Below are positions 45,369-54,178 of a DNA stretch of 64,000 nucleotides, piece by piece. The notes beneath the pieces are model-generated. The model saw only the letters and a program-made list of their open reading frames with translations, had not been told where the DNA came from and made no database searches. Made by a program: the position numbers and the translations under genes. Location of the stretch: assembly GCA_049652745.1 (NCBI GenBank), contig JBASEY010000026.1, positions 62,001 to 126,000 of the forward strand, in the 5' to 3' direction. Source of the stretch: JBASEY01 sp049652745. Its GTDB lineage: Bacteria; CSSED10-310. Numbering within the stretch: the first letter of the stretch is position 1; each line of letters begins with the position of its first letter.

Positions 45369-46538
45369 CTAATCCGCCGCTATAAAAAAGCACTTCAAAT
45401 AATCTGTCCCTTTGATACCTGGATGTATAGGGTGATCAAAGCTTTGTGAGCCGACATGAAAGATTCTGCTTTTCCGTCTATGCTGCTGGAATGCATTGAA
45501 TGTAATCGTTTTGAAATCTTCCGGGGTAACATGAAAAGAACAGCAAGAAGTGATCAAGACGCCCTGAGGGGCCAGGCATCCAATCGCCAAAGACGCGATT
45601 TTCTGGTAGTTACCGAGGTTTTTTCTCGAACGATGGCCTCCCCTGACGAAGGATGGAGGATCTAGGAAAATAATATCCCATTTGTCATGGTGTTGACTGA
45701 GAAAGCTGAACGCTTCAGCCTGAATAAATTCTATTCGTCTGCCGATATTGTATCGATCAGCAGTGAGTTTTCCCATTGTCAAACCTGGCTCGAACACATC
45801 GATGCAAGTGATTTGTTCAGCATCGTGCAAACCGGCGCGGATACCAAATGCCCCTGAAAAGCAAAACACATCCAGAACTCTTTTCTTTGTACAAAATCCG
45901 GCTGCATAGGCACGATTATCCCGGTGATCAAGAAAAAAACCTGTTTTATGACCGTCAAAAAAATCGATGGCATGATCGATTCCATCAATTCGAGCATAGT
46001 ACGGTTTGGGGATGGTTCCATAAGCCACCCGGCGAAACAGGTTCAGTCCTTCTTTTTTCCGGGGAAGACTGTCACAGGCCAGCATAATACCTGAGGGCTC
46101 GAAGATTGTTTTTAGAGAATCCAGAATAGTATCTGCATGCAATTCAATCCCTGCCGTCGTGATTTGGACCGATAGACACGAACCGAATTTATCGATTATA
46201 AGGCCAGGTATATAATCAGCATCACCATAAACGACTCGGAACGATTCGTCGGCGGAATAAAACCGATATCTAAAATCGAGAGCATTTTTTATGGTTTCCA
46301 GCCAAAACCTTTTGTCAGGATATCGATCGTCAAAACTCAAAATTCTTAAAGGAATCGCCGACAGTGTATTGAAATAGCCGATGCCGATAAACCTCTTGTC
46401 ATCAGCGAAGATTCGCACGGTTTCACCTGGCTGGATACCTGACGGAGCTTCCCCGATACAATCTGAACCCAACGAAGGCAGTCGTTGCATTGCCATCCGA
46501 GTTCCAAATTCGTTTAAACGGACAACAGGAAAATGCAT
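45369..46538 (-). CDS. RlmI/RlmK-type class I rRNA methyltransferase with PUA domain
   Basis: About 389 residues from the ATG at 46538. The N-terminal PUA-like domain (GETVRIFADDKRFIGIGYFN) is followed by the RlmI signature FFLDHRDNRAYA, the SAM-binding VLDVFCFSGAFGIRA and DIIFLDPPSFVR. The catalytic pattern ends ITSCCSFHV. RlmI methylates C1962 of 23S rRNA; the substrate here is not certain. The frame opens farther back (to 46592) but that part overlaps the terminator of the upstream gene, so I take the ATG at 46538 with AAGGG upstream. Confidence 0.88.
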   Translation of the reverse strand: MHFPVVRLNEFGTRMAMQRLPSLGSDCIGEAPSGIQPGETVRIFADDKRFIGIGYFNTLSAIPLRILSFDDRYPDKRFWLETIKNALDFRYRFYSADESFRVVYGDADYIPGLIIDKFGSCLSVQITTAGIELHADTILDSLKTIFEPSGIMLACDSLPRKKEGLNLFRRVAYGTIPKPYYARIDGIDHAIDFFDGHKTGFFLDHRDNRAYAAGFCTKKRVLDVFCFSGAFGIRAGLHDAEQITCIDVFEPGLTMGKLTADRYNIGRRIEFIQAEAFSFLSQHHDKWDIIFLDPPSFVRGGHRSRKNLGNYQKIASLAIGCLAPQGVLITSCCSFHVTPEDFKTITFNAFQQHRRKSRIFHVGSQSFDHPIHPGIKGTDYLKCFFIAAD

Positions 46539-46555
46539 GAGATCATGTACCCTTG

Positions 46556-46587
46556 AAAAACACCGGACCCTATCCGGACCCGGTGTT
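46556..46587 (-). terminator. Terminator of the SHMT-like gene
   Basis: On the minus strand a stem AACACCGGGTCC / GGGTCCGGTGTT (12 bp with two G-U pairs, loop GGATA) is followed by a T-run. It lies 21 bp after the stop at 46608. Confidence 0.7.
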
Positions 46588-46607
46588 GCCATATCGAATC
46601 AAATATT

Positions 46608-48050
46608 TTAGTCGAGTGTTTTAGCCAAGCACATCAATTGATCGGCAAATAATTTCGCATAATCGCTGTTGGGCAAAACGGTTCCCAATACTCGAGCAGC
46701 AAATGTTACTGCTGTTTTATGGTCAAGGCAGAAATGCTGAGTCAAAAATTTCTTTCGATAACCGCTGACAGTCGGCGCAATATTTTTCTTGCTTTTAACA
46801 ACTTCCGCGATAAATCCGGCAACGGTCTCGAAATCTTTTTCCACCATCCCGTAACGGGTCATTTCCTGGACTCCCATTCGCAAACCGCTGGAAGACAGAA
46901 ATGTATCGTCATCCGGAAGGGCCTGGTAATTACAAATGATATTACTTTCTTCCAGTTTTCTAGCGATATCCTGACCATCTCCAAATTGTGATACTCGTAA
47001 AACCACCTGGTGGGTTTGTGTATATCCGTCATGAGGATCACCTTCAACGGGTATACCTGCGGCAACAAGATTTTTTGCAAAGGCTTTCGCATTTTTAATC
47101 ACTTGATTTTGAAATGCGTGTTTATATTCATTCATTTCGAGTGAAGCCATAAGCATGGCTAAAAGCGTTCCAAGATGGTGATTGGATGTCGACCCCGGGA
47201 ATGAGCGATTTTTGACTTCGAGCCAGACTTTTCTCAATGGTGATTGTTTGTCCATATTTGAGACGATAACGCCGCGTTGGGGTCCAAAGAAAGTTTTGTG
47301 TGTCGAGCCGGTTACAATGTCGGCGCCTTCTTCCAAAGGAGTTTGGAAGGCACCGTAAAGGCCCAGCACGTGTGCCATATCGAACATGATGACCGGTGGC
47401 TTTTCCCAGTCTTTGACAACTGCATAAAATTCTTTTACCGGTTCGGGATAAAGAAACATACTTTTACCGAATACGACCAAGTCCGGCTTGTGTGTAGTCA
47501 GCATGTCCAGGAGTTTGGGCACATCGATTCGATAGGGGTTATCAGCCAAAACCGGAAAATTGACAACATTTTCCGCCCCGGTTTGAGGGTTGGGATCGAC
47601 AAAATTGAACAACGCACCCATTGGCTGGCTGGAAAGATGGCCGCCCTTGCCCAAATCATTGTTCATCACGCATTTCATTCTGGCGAATTCGGTTTGATCC
47701 CGGTGATTGACGAATTTTGTTACGGCTTTGAAGACAATCTCATTGGCCATCTGACCGGAAATCGGTCGCAGTTCAGCCTGACTACTGTTGAAAAAATCGC
47801 AGACGGCGGCACGAGCTTCTTCTTCAACATCACGAATAAAGTCGATGCCTTGGTAAAAATAGACTTCTTTGCCTTTCATCGTGCGATGTTCCGCATATCG
47901 GCCGGAAGGATCCGCAATTTCGCAGATTTTGACGAGAAGGCTGGGTGTTGTTTCCGAAGGTATTAAATTGATGCAATTATGCTGTCGCCAACGATTGTTT
48001 TTCTCGATGCGATCGATCAAGTGAGATACCTTGTTTGCGAACTGAGTCAT
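46608..48050 (-). CDS. Serine hydroxymethyltransferase-like PLP enzyme
   Basis: 480 residues. The PLP Lys lies in GSTHKTFFGPQRG (SHMT has THKTLRGPRGG) and the cofactor-ring Asp in FDMAHVLGLYG. The N-terminal NLIPSETTPS and SGRYAEH replace the ASENxxS and TNKYAEGYPGKRYYGG strings of GlyA. The family interconverts serine and glycine with tetrahydrofolate, but divergence in the first 100 residues and the C-terminal extension (about 425-480) mean the substrate may differ. It carries its own ribosome site AAGGAGG and a downstream terminator. Confidence 0.75.
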   Translation of the reverse strand: MTQFANKVSHLIDRIEKNNRWRQHNCINLIPSETTPSLLVKICEIADPSGRYAEHRTMKGKEVYFYQGIDFIRDVEEEARAAVCDFFNSSQAELRPISGQMANEIVFKAVTKFVNHRDQTEFARMKCVMNNDLGKGGHLSSQPMGALFNFVDPNPQTGAENVVNFPVLADNPYRIDVPKLLDMLTTHKPDLVVFGKSMFLYPEPVKEFYAVVKDWEKPPVIMFDMAHVLGLYGAFQTPLEEGADIVTGSTHKTFFGPQRGVIVSNMDKQSPLRKVWLEVKNRSFPGSTSNHHLGTLLAMLMASLEMNEYKHAFQNQVIKNAKAFAKNLVAAGIPVEGDPHDGYTQTHQVVLRVSQFGDGQDIARKLEESNIICNYQALPDDDTFLSSSGLRMGVQEMTRYGMVEKDFETVAGFIAEVVKSKKNIAPTVSGYRKKFLTQHFCLDHKTAVTFAARVLGTVLPNSDYAKLFADQLMCLAKTLD

Positions 48051-48130
48051 ATAAAACCTCCTTATTGGGTGAATGGTTCCAAACGATTACTTTACGTTTT
48101 GCAGTTTAAACCACTGCAGACCATGCGCGT

Positions 48131-48169
48131 AACTTTACCACAAAACTAAAATTGTTTCATGGTAAAGTT
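48131..48169. promoter_or_regulatory. 10-bp inverted repeat between divergent genes
   Basis: AACTTTACCA (48131-48140) and its perfect complement TGGTAAAGTT (48160-48169), separated by 19 nt, between the SHMT-like gene and the kinase. Possible operator for either gene. No regulator identified. Confidence 0.4.
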
Positions 48170-48241
48170 TTTCAAGATGATTTATTCTTATGCGGAGAAG
48201 AATCGTTCTCAAGAAGAAAATCTCTTAGTGGGAGTGTTTAT

Positions 48242-49576
48242 TTGGAGAATAAAAACGTTCATCTACAGTATAGAATCGTCATAGGGGATAGTGACGCAGA
48301 CGATCTTCAAAAAGTGCTGAGCGCTCTTCGAAATGCCGGCTACTCAACTACTTCGACACAATCCGGTAATAGATTGTTCCAAATTATGAAAAATACCAAC
48401 CCCCACTTAGTGATCCTCTCAGATACATTGAAAGACTTCGATGGCATTGAAGCATGTAAAATGTTGATTGAAAAGCTGAATTTCACCGGCTCGATTCTGA
48501 TGCTGTCCAGTGATTCATCGGAGCGATCTATAGCGAGAGCGTATGAAGCAGGGGTAAGTGAATATCTTTTAAAACCCTGTCCGGAGGGTTTATTGCGTGT
48601 CAAAGTAAAACTGCTGCTGCAAAATGTTTCTCAGGCCGGTGATTTACTTCCCGTGGAAGCCGTACCTGAAGAATTTTCTGATCTTCAAAGCGAACTGGAT
48701 TTGCCGGCGTATAGAATACTGGAAAAAATAGGCTCAGGGTCAATGGGAGATGTTTATCGAGCGATACACAAAATAACGTTCGATACGGTGGCGATTAAAG
48801 TTGTTCATGAATCGAAAGTCAAAAGCATTCGTGATGTTCAGCGTTTTTTCAGGGGTAGTTTGATCGGCCTGGAAATGCCTCGGCATCCCAATCTCGTCCA
48901 AATCATTGAAATTAAAAAAATGAAAAACAGTATTTACCAGGTTATGGAGTATGTCGATGGAAATACTCTTCAGACGATTCTAAAAACGAATCCTATCCTA
49001 AATGAATCTCAAGTGGTATCCGTGCTGAAAGATATCACTCTTGCTTTGGATATGTTACACCAAAACCAAGTGCTGCACAGGGATGTCAAGCCTGGGAATA
49101 TATTCATTACAAAAAAATGGCTCTGTAAATTAGGTGACCTGGGTATATCACGTCGTTTGATCGATCGAACAGCCACAACCACAGGGCATATCGTCGGAAC
49201 ACCTGGGTATATTTCGCCTGAGCAAATCCTGGATATCCGACCACTAGATATACGCTCTGATATATACAGTCTTGGTTTGACTTTGTTTCATGCCGTTACC
49301 GGAAATAATCCCTTCAAGAAAGACACGCCCTATGAATCCATGTTGGCCAGATTGCAAGGCCCTGAGATATCTCTTCAAGAAGAAAATTCGCCGCAGATAT
49401 CTTCAGAATTGAGGTCTGTGATAAACCGGATGATCAGACGACGTGCATTGGATCGCTATTCTTCGCCGCTGGCTATACTTGCCGATCTGGAAAATCAGGG
49501 CTTGTTCGATTCCCAGAAGGCGATGGATCTTGAGATCCCGTCAGATCCACCACAAGAATCTCAGCAGGACAATTGA
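48242..49576 (+). CDS. Pseudo-receiver domain fused to a Ser/Thr protein kinase
   Basis: 444 residues from the TTG at 48242, which has GGGAG 8 nt upstream; the frame itself opens at 48152. Receiver-like domain (about 10-125): IVIGDSDADD acidic cluster and EYLLKPC Lys are kept, but the phosphoacceptor position reads Ser60 (VILSDTLKDFDG). Hanks-type kinase (about 157-425): GSGSMGDVY, VAIKVV Lys, LHRDVKPGNIF and GDLGIS in place of DFG. It is cytoplasmic. Its 3' end overlaps the convergent metallophosphoesterase gene by 104 bp. Confidence 0.82.
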   Translation: MENKNVHLQYRIVIGDSDADDLQKVLSALRNAGYSTTSTQSGNRLFQIMKNTNPHLVILSDTLKDFDGIEACKMLIEKLNFTGSILMLSSDSSERSIARAYEAGVSEYLLKPCPEGLLRVKVKLLLQNVSQAGDLLPVEAVPEEFSDLQSELDLPAYRILEKIGSGSMGDVYRAIHKITFDTVAIKVVHESKVKSIRDVQRFFRGSLIGLEMPRHPNLVQIIEIKKMKNSIYQVMEYVDGNTLQTILKTNPILNESQVVSVLKDITLALDMLHQNQVLHRDVKPGNIFITKKWLCKLGDLGISRRLIDRTATTTGHIVGTPGYISPEQILDIRPLDIRSDIYSLGLTLFHAVTGNNPFKKDTPYESMLARLQGPEISLQEENSPQISSELRSVINRMIRRRALDRYSSPLAILADLENQGLFDSQKAMDLEIPSDPPQESQQDN

Positions 49577-50597
49577 CACGTTTCGGAATCCAGACTTTAC
49601 CTATTCCGGATGTGACGAACAGGTCGGTTTGAAGAATTTTGTAATGGCCGTGATCCAGCAAGCGATCGTAAATCGATGGTGATACCACGCTGCCTATTAA
49701 AGGCAAGCGCCATTGACCGCCATGAAGATGGCCGGAAAATACCATGTCAATGCCGGCTCGCGCCAGCTTAAAAACGACATCCGGCGTGTGAGCGAGAGCT
49801 ATTGTTGTCTGTGTATTGTCAAGTTTTTGATTATTGAGCAGCCAGGGCTTTGCATATGGATAATCGATGCCGTGAAATATCAGTTTTTGGGATCGGTTTA
49901 TGTCCAGGGTCAATCCTTTGAAAGAGGGAAATTGTATGCCGCCGGATTCCAAAATTTTTCGAACAGCGTGATCGTTTATCCAAAAGTCATGGTTCCCCAG
50001 GACGCCGAAAATACCTCGGGGCGGAGACAAGTTTTTAAATAAGGAGACCAAACGTTTGAGTTCATCGATTTCATCTGCAAAATCGCCTGTAACAATCACA
50101 GTATCAGGTTTTAGCGATACCAAAGCATCGAAAACAATTTCTAAAAAATTGTCGGATGTATGTCTGTCAACATGCAAATCACTGATGTGAGCGATACGAA
50201 AAGTCCCTGTTTTCCAGGTTGAAGGGCTATGGAAAAATCGGCGAACAATCAATAACTCAGATGTGTCTTGAAACCATCCGTTAGATACGGATGGTTCATT
50301 CCAATGCCATGTGTCAATTGATTCTTTCACACGCAGGGCGTTTTTATGAACTCGTTGGCAAATTTCTATGGCTAGGCAGGATACAATTATCACTATTGCC
50401 GACAAGGTCAATGATCTCGACTGAATGATTAGAGCGCTAATCCCAAAGAGAAAAACCAACACTCCAAATACGAAGAATGTCAGGCTTGTTCTGAACGCTC
50501 CTTTTTTCAGAATCAGGATCAGTCTGTTGTGAATTTGAATAAAAAGCAATGACCCTGAAACGGCAAAAAGAAAGAATTTAAATATTCCTGTAAGCAT
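49473..50597 (-). CDS. Membrane-anchored metallophosphoesterase
   Basis: 374 residues. Three or four membrane helices (about 1-85) precede a calcineurin-like domain with all metal motifs: ISDLHVD, VTGDFADE, LGNHDFW, LAHTP and SGHLHGGQ. Members act as phosphodiesterases or UDP-diacylglucosamine-type hydrolases; the substrate cannot be told. No clear ribosome site before the ATG. The last 35 codons overlap the 3' end of the kinase gene. Confidence 0.85.
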   Translation of the reverse strand: MLTGIFKFFLFAVSGSLLFIQIHNRLILILKKGAFRTSLTFFVFGVLVFLFGISALIIQSRSLTLSAIVIIVSCLAIEICQRVHKNALRVKESIDTWHWNEPSVSNGWFQDTSELLIVRRFFHSPSTWKTGTFRIAHISDLHVDRHTSDNFLEIVFDALVSLKPDTVIVTGDFADEIDELKRLVSLFKNLSPPRGIFGVLGNHDFWINDHAVRKILESGGIQFPSFKGLTLDINRSQKLIFHGIDYPYAKPWLLNNQKLDNTQTTIALAHTPDVVFKLARAGIDMVFSGHLHGGQWRLPLIGSVVSPSIYDRLLDHGHYKILQTDLFVTSGIGKVWIPKRVNCPAEILVVDLTGSQDPSPSGNRTSPDFPDRQV

Positions 50598-50617
50598 TGA
50601 ATGATTGAAGGGGTGAG

Positions 50618-52150
50618 TCAGGGATAATCATGTTTCAAGCTGCGGAGAATACAGCAGCATCCAGAGAATATGGATATCATTAAAATGAGGATGCCTTTGT
50701 AAATGAAAACCTTGGGCACTCCATCCAGCCACATCTGCAACCACCAGACGTCGAGGACGCCATCAGGATTGACTTGTTCAAGGTGACGAGTGGACAAGTG
50801 GGGTGGCTTAGGCTGCAGCTTTGAGATATCGGATAAATATAACCGGAGTTTGTGAAGGTGACCCGGAAAAGGATTGAATTGATACATGTAGCTGCCATTG
50901 GCAGGGTTATAGTAATCATCAGCATTCTCAGCGATATATGTTGAAAAATTCACGAATACTCCCGGTATCTGAACAAGACAGCCGAATATGAGCAGGGCAA
51001 AAATCAAGATTTGAGCCCGGTTTTCCTGCATTTTCAGTAAAGGGACGAGCGCCAGAAAGAGAAACGGAAGAATCGGTAACAGCAGCCGTGGTCCCCAAGT
51101 TACGCCTCCTTCAATTCGTGCCCATCGACAGAGAACTCCTACATACAACAGCGCAGTGAGCATTTGAAAAACAGACTCATCGCGAAAAGTTTTCTGTTTG
51201 AATCCAAGAATTAACCCTAATGGTGCAAGTAAAACGATGGGAGCAAACACAAAAACGCTTTTTCCCGGGGATAAAAAAAATATTTTAAGGCCGGTCGGAA
51301 CGTCCAGAGTGAAATTACGAGGTGACCCGCTTGGGAGCTTGTCATACCCCGTCTCTAAAAGATTACCGAAGCGAATGAGATTATATGATAAATAGCCGAG
51401 CACTCCTGTAAGGGCCGGCAGAGTAAACGCCAAACCTCGTCCTAAAAAGTTGCGTGGCATAAAGTCTTCACCAGATTTTTTCTTTTCTAACAGTAAAAAA
51501 TACAGAAAGAGCGGAGGAAGTATCAAACCGCCCAGAGGGCGTACCCAAGTGATCATGCCTGCGAGTGCTCCCGAGAGAAGCTGGGGATAGGCGGACACTT
51601 TGCTTTTTCGCAACGACAGCCAGGCTAGAAGGCTCATCAATGCCGTCAATGGTTCGGTAAAAAATGTTTGGGAATAAACCCAGAAGGGTGTGCTGAAAAT
51701 GATGGCCAGCCCCATAAGCAAAGATACTTTTTTCGATATTTCGAAGGTTCGGAAAGAGTAATACATGGTGCAGCCAAGGCAGCCTGAGACCACCCAGTTA
51801 AAGATGGTGATCGCGAAAAAAGGTAAATAGTTAGTCTGATAAAGGGATTTCAAAAAGCGCCCTAACAATAGAAAAGGAATAGCCAACAGCGGCTGAAGGA
51901 ATCCAAAAGGCATATAGTAGCGGCCATCCGGCCCGTGTTTTCCGCCTCCTGTATTCGGCAGCGAGGGATCCACATCGATCCAATGATGGTCTACCAGAGA
52001 AGCACTCATAAAATACATAGCTGCACCATCGGTAACATATATATGGCCACCGGATGTCAAGCCGCAAACACCTGTAATTAAAAGGAAAATACCGATAATA
52101 ATCTTTCTTTCTTTTCGATCAGGATGGCTCATGGCAGTAAAACCCAACAT
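50618..52150 (-). CDS. Polytopic membrane protein, possible glycosyltransferase-C-type
   Basis: 510 residues with ten or more membrane helices. The first loop (about 32-85) carries Asp-rich GGHIYVTDGAAMY and HHWIDVDPSLPNTGG segments. An acidic first extracytoplasmic loop followed by many helices is the plan of GT-C/PMT enzymes that use lipid-linked sugars. The plan is suggestive but not conclusive. The downstream metallophosphoesterase is 20 bp away on the same strand. ATG at 52132 is an alternative start. Confidence 0.55.
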   Translation of the reverse strand: MLGFTAMSHPDRKERKIIIGIFLLITGVCGLTSGGHIYVTDGAAMYFMSASLVDHHWIDVDPSLPNTGGGKHGPDGRYYMPFGFLQPLLAIPFLLLGRFLKSLYQTNYLPFFAITIFNWVVSGCLGCTMYYSFRTFEISKKVSLLMGLAIIFSTPFWVYSQTFFTEPLTALMSLLAWLSLRKSKVSAYPQLLSGALAGMITWVRPLGGLILPPLFLYFLLLEKKKSGEDFMPRNFLGRGLAFTLPALTGVLGYLSYNLIRFGNLLETGYDKLPSGSPRNFTLDVPTGLKIFFLSPGKSVFVFAPIVLLAPLGLILGFKQKTFRDESVFQMLTALLYVGVLCRWARIEGGVTWGPRLLLPILPFLFLALVPLLKMQENRAQILIFALLIFGCLVQIPGVFVNFSTYIAENADDYYNPANGSYMYQFNPFPGHLHKLRLYLSDISKLQPKPPHLSTRHLEQVNPDGVLDVWWLQMWLDGVPKVFIYKGILILMISIFSGCCCILRSLKHDYP

Positions 52151-52203
52151 ACCACTTGACAGGGTGACCTAAGATAATAAGTTTAGCATCGAGAGAGTTT
52201 AGA

Positions 52204-52244
52204 TGCACTCAATTTTGCTTTCGATAAGAATTTACTTGAGTGCA
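52204..52244. promoter_or_regulatory. 9-bp inverted repeat overlapping the promoter of the Clp_N-type gene
   Basis: TGCACTCAA (52204-52212) and TTGAGTGCA (52236-52244) form a perfect pair with a 23-nt spacer. The right arm covers the -35 box of the downstream promoter. Confidence 0.4.
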
Positions 52245-52265
52245 AGTTGAAAAATAAGGTACAAT
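52236..52265 (+). promoter_or_regulatory. Candidate promoter of the Clp_N-GspE_N gene
   Basis: TTGAGT (52236-52241), 18-nt spacer, TACAAT (52260-52265), 27 bp before the TTG start. Confidence 0.5.
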
Positions 52266-52292
52266 CACTCTTTGTAATAAAGGAGGCAGACT

Positions 52293-53498
52293 TTGCTCGA
52301 TAGGTTCACCGAAACAGCTAAACGCCTGATTTCGAATGCACGTGAAAAAGCGGAACAAAGAAATCACAATAGGCTAAGTAACGAACATCTGCTCGAAGCT
52401 TTTTTAAACGAATCAAGCTGTTTTGCTTATCGATTGATCATGGAAAATATTCCATTTACCGATTTTATCGCCAGGGAAATACAAAGTCGACTGAATAGTT
52501 TTCCTGTTGAAAATGATAACACCCTGAACTTTGATGAATATTGCAAAAAGTCTTTTGAACGGGCTTTTATGTTGACTGAAAAGCTGGGGCATCATGGTAT
52601 CAGTACCGGTTCATTATTGCTTGGCATGCTTCAATCGGAAGCTCCCCGAACCGCTCCTATGCTGCGGTCATGGGGATTGAGTTTAAAGGTCATAGTTCAA
52701 AGAATCAATGAAATGGGTGATCCAGGAGAGGATGAAACGTCCCTGTCGACATTATCAGGGAGTATTGCCCGGCAGTTGAACCGGATGAACTCAATATCGG
52801 AAGATGCACAACGTATCATTTCTCATGCTCAAGAATTGGCAAAATCCTGTAACACTTCTGAAATCAATACCAGCCATTTTCTGCTCTCGTTCGTTTTTCT
52901 GGCATCTCGAAATGTCATCGATGTCAATCCATTGGACGCGACGACATTCGATTTGAACAAGGTCAAAGAATCTGTCGTAAAAAATCTCACAGGCCAAATT
53001 CCTTTTTCAAATGAGCAACTCCTTTTTGATTTCTCATTGCACAAAGTACTTCGAATCGCAGCCGTCGAAGCATATCAGTTTGGCCGACCGGAAATTACGC
53101 CAGTGGAAATCGCCCTTGGCCTTTTACTGGTTATGCCGGATGAAGCGGCAGCGGGTTTTGGAGGGGACTATTTCGCATTGAGGTGGAGCATTATTGACTT
53201 GCTTGGCGATTCGGCGACGAATGCAAATGTTCAAAAAGCATCCTCAACAGGAATACCACGGATTTCATTACGTCGATATAATGCCGATCAAAGCACAGTG
53301 ATTCTGATCCCGGAAAAATCTGCAAGGGAATGGCAGGTAATGGCATTGGATCATCACGACGATACCTTGTCTGTAGCTATGGTCGATCCTTTCAATCATG
53401 AAACGATTAAAAAAATAGAAGAATTGACCGGGATGAAAGTAGCGCCTCTTAAAACCGATGAAAAAGAGCTCAACGCCGCTTTTCGTATCAACTATTGA
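52293..53498 (+). CDS. Fusion of two Clp_N repeats to a GspE/PilB N-terminal-type domain
   Basis: 401 residues, TTG start with AGGAGG 6 nt upstream. Two Clp_N-type repeat units (residues about 1-145 and 160-300; RFTETAKRLISNAREKAEQR, then SEDAQRIISHAQELA) resemble the substrate-adaptor-binding region of ClpC. No AAA+ ATPase domain follows. Residues about 325-400 (STVILIPEKSAREWQVMALD, then TLSVAMVDPFNHETIKK) match the N-terminal domain of type II secretion/pilus ATPases, where the same fold precedes the motor. The combination is unusual. The 3' end overlaps the convergent gene by 7 nt. Confidence 0.75.
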   Translation: MLDRFTETAKRLISNAREKAEQRNHNRLSNEHLLEAFLNESSCFAYRLIMENIPFTDFIAREIQSRLNSFPVENDNTLNFDEYCKKSFERAFMLTEKLGHHGISTGSLLLGMLQSEAPRTAPMLRSWGLSLKVIVQRINEMGDPGEDETSLSTLSGSIARQLNRMNSISEDAQRIISHAQELAKSCNTSEINTSHFLLSFVFLASRNVIDVNPLDATTFDLNKVKESVVKNLTGQIPFSNEQLLFDFSLHKVLRIAAVEAYQFGRPEITPVEIALGLLLVMPDEAAAGFGGDYFALRWSIIDLLGDSATNANVQKASSTGIPRISLRRYNADQSTVILIPEKSAREWQVMALDHHDDTLSVAMVDPFNHETIKKIEELTGMKVAPLKTDEKELNAAFRINY

Positions 53499-54178
53499 TT
53501 CCTATTGATCCATTGAAAAATGTGGCTGATGATTAGAATCAGCAGAATATACACCGAAAAAGGAATCAGCAGGTATTTGAGCTGAAAAAGTGTTTGTCGT
53601 TCAGCGATGGAAGGATCGAGACTGAGAAACCATACAAGGGCTACCCAAGCAATATACCCCGGCAGCCAAGCTCCAAAAAACAATGATGGAGCGTTATTGA
53701 GTGATGTGTTTTTAATACAGCATAAAAGGCCGGTGATTAACGCTGCAGCAAAAAAGATAAAAGCGATTTTTATATCCGGCTGTCGACACACCAAACCACC
53801 CAGAACGATCAGGCTCATTGCCATGACGGCATAAAATCCAAAAACAGGCATGCGTTTTTTTTGAATCACGAAAGTTGTCGATAAAATGATGCATGCCGCT
53901 GTGATGGCGTCGAGTGCAAGGCGGCTGAGGAGGCTGATTGTTTCTGGAGGTTGAACGATTGGGCAAAATCCTGCGATGACATAACCCAAAAAAATTCCGA
54001 TCAGAACACTCAATCTACTGAAAACAGCTCCTAATAACAGTGACAATGCCCAGGCAACCGCTGGGTTGGTATACGTCGTCAAAGGTAGTTGAAGCAGTCT
54101 GGATACCAAGACAAGTGCGCCGGACAATGCCAGGCGACTGAGAGGTGATCGAAAATATTTCGCGATATGGTCCGTCAT
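53492..54178 (-). CDS. Polytopic membrane protein, unknown
   Basis: 228 residues with six or seven membrane helices that fill most of the sequence. No signature residues. It starts in a 4-nt ATGA overlap with the upstream gene, so it is part of the minus-strand operon that begins upstream of HU. A transport or S-component-like role is possible but not shown. Confidence 0.55.
   Translation of the reverse strand: MTDHIAKYFRSPLSRLALSGALVLVSRLLQLPLTTYTNPAVAWALSLLLGAVFSRLSVLIGIFLGYVIAGFCPIVQPPETISLLSRLALDAITAACIILSTTFVIQKKRMPVFGFYAVMAMSLIVLGGLVCRQPDIKIAFIFFAAALITGLLCCIKNTSLNNAPSLFFGAWLPGYIAWVALVWFLSLDPSIAERQTLFQLKYLLIPFSVYILLILIISHIFQWINRNQ

Noticed and set aside
47277..47966. 229-codon plus-strand ORF opposite the SHMT-like gene
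   Set aside because: The minus-strand frame has clear PLP-enzyme motifs, so this is a shadow.
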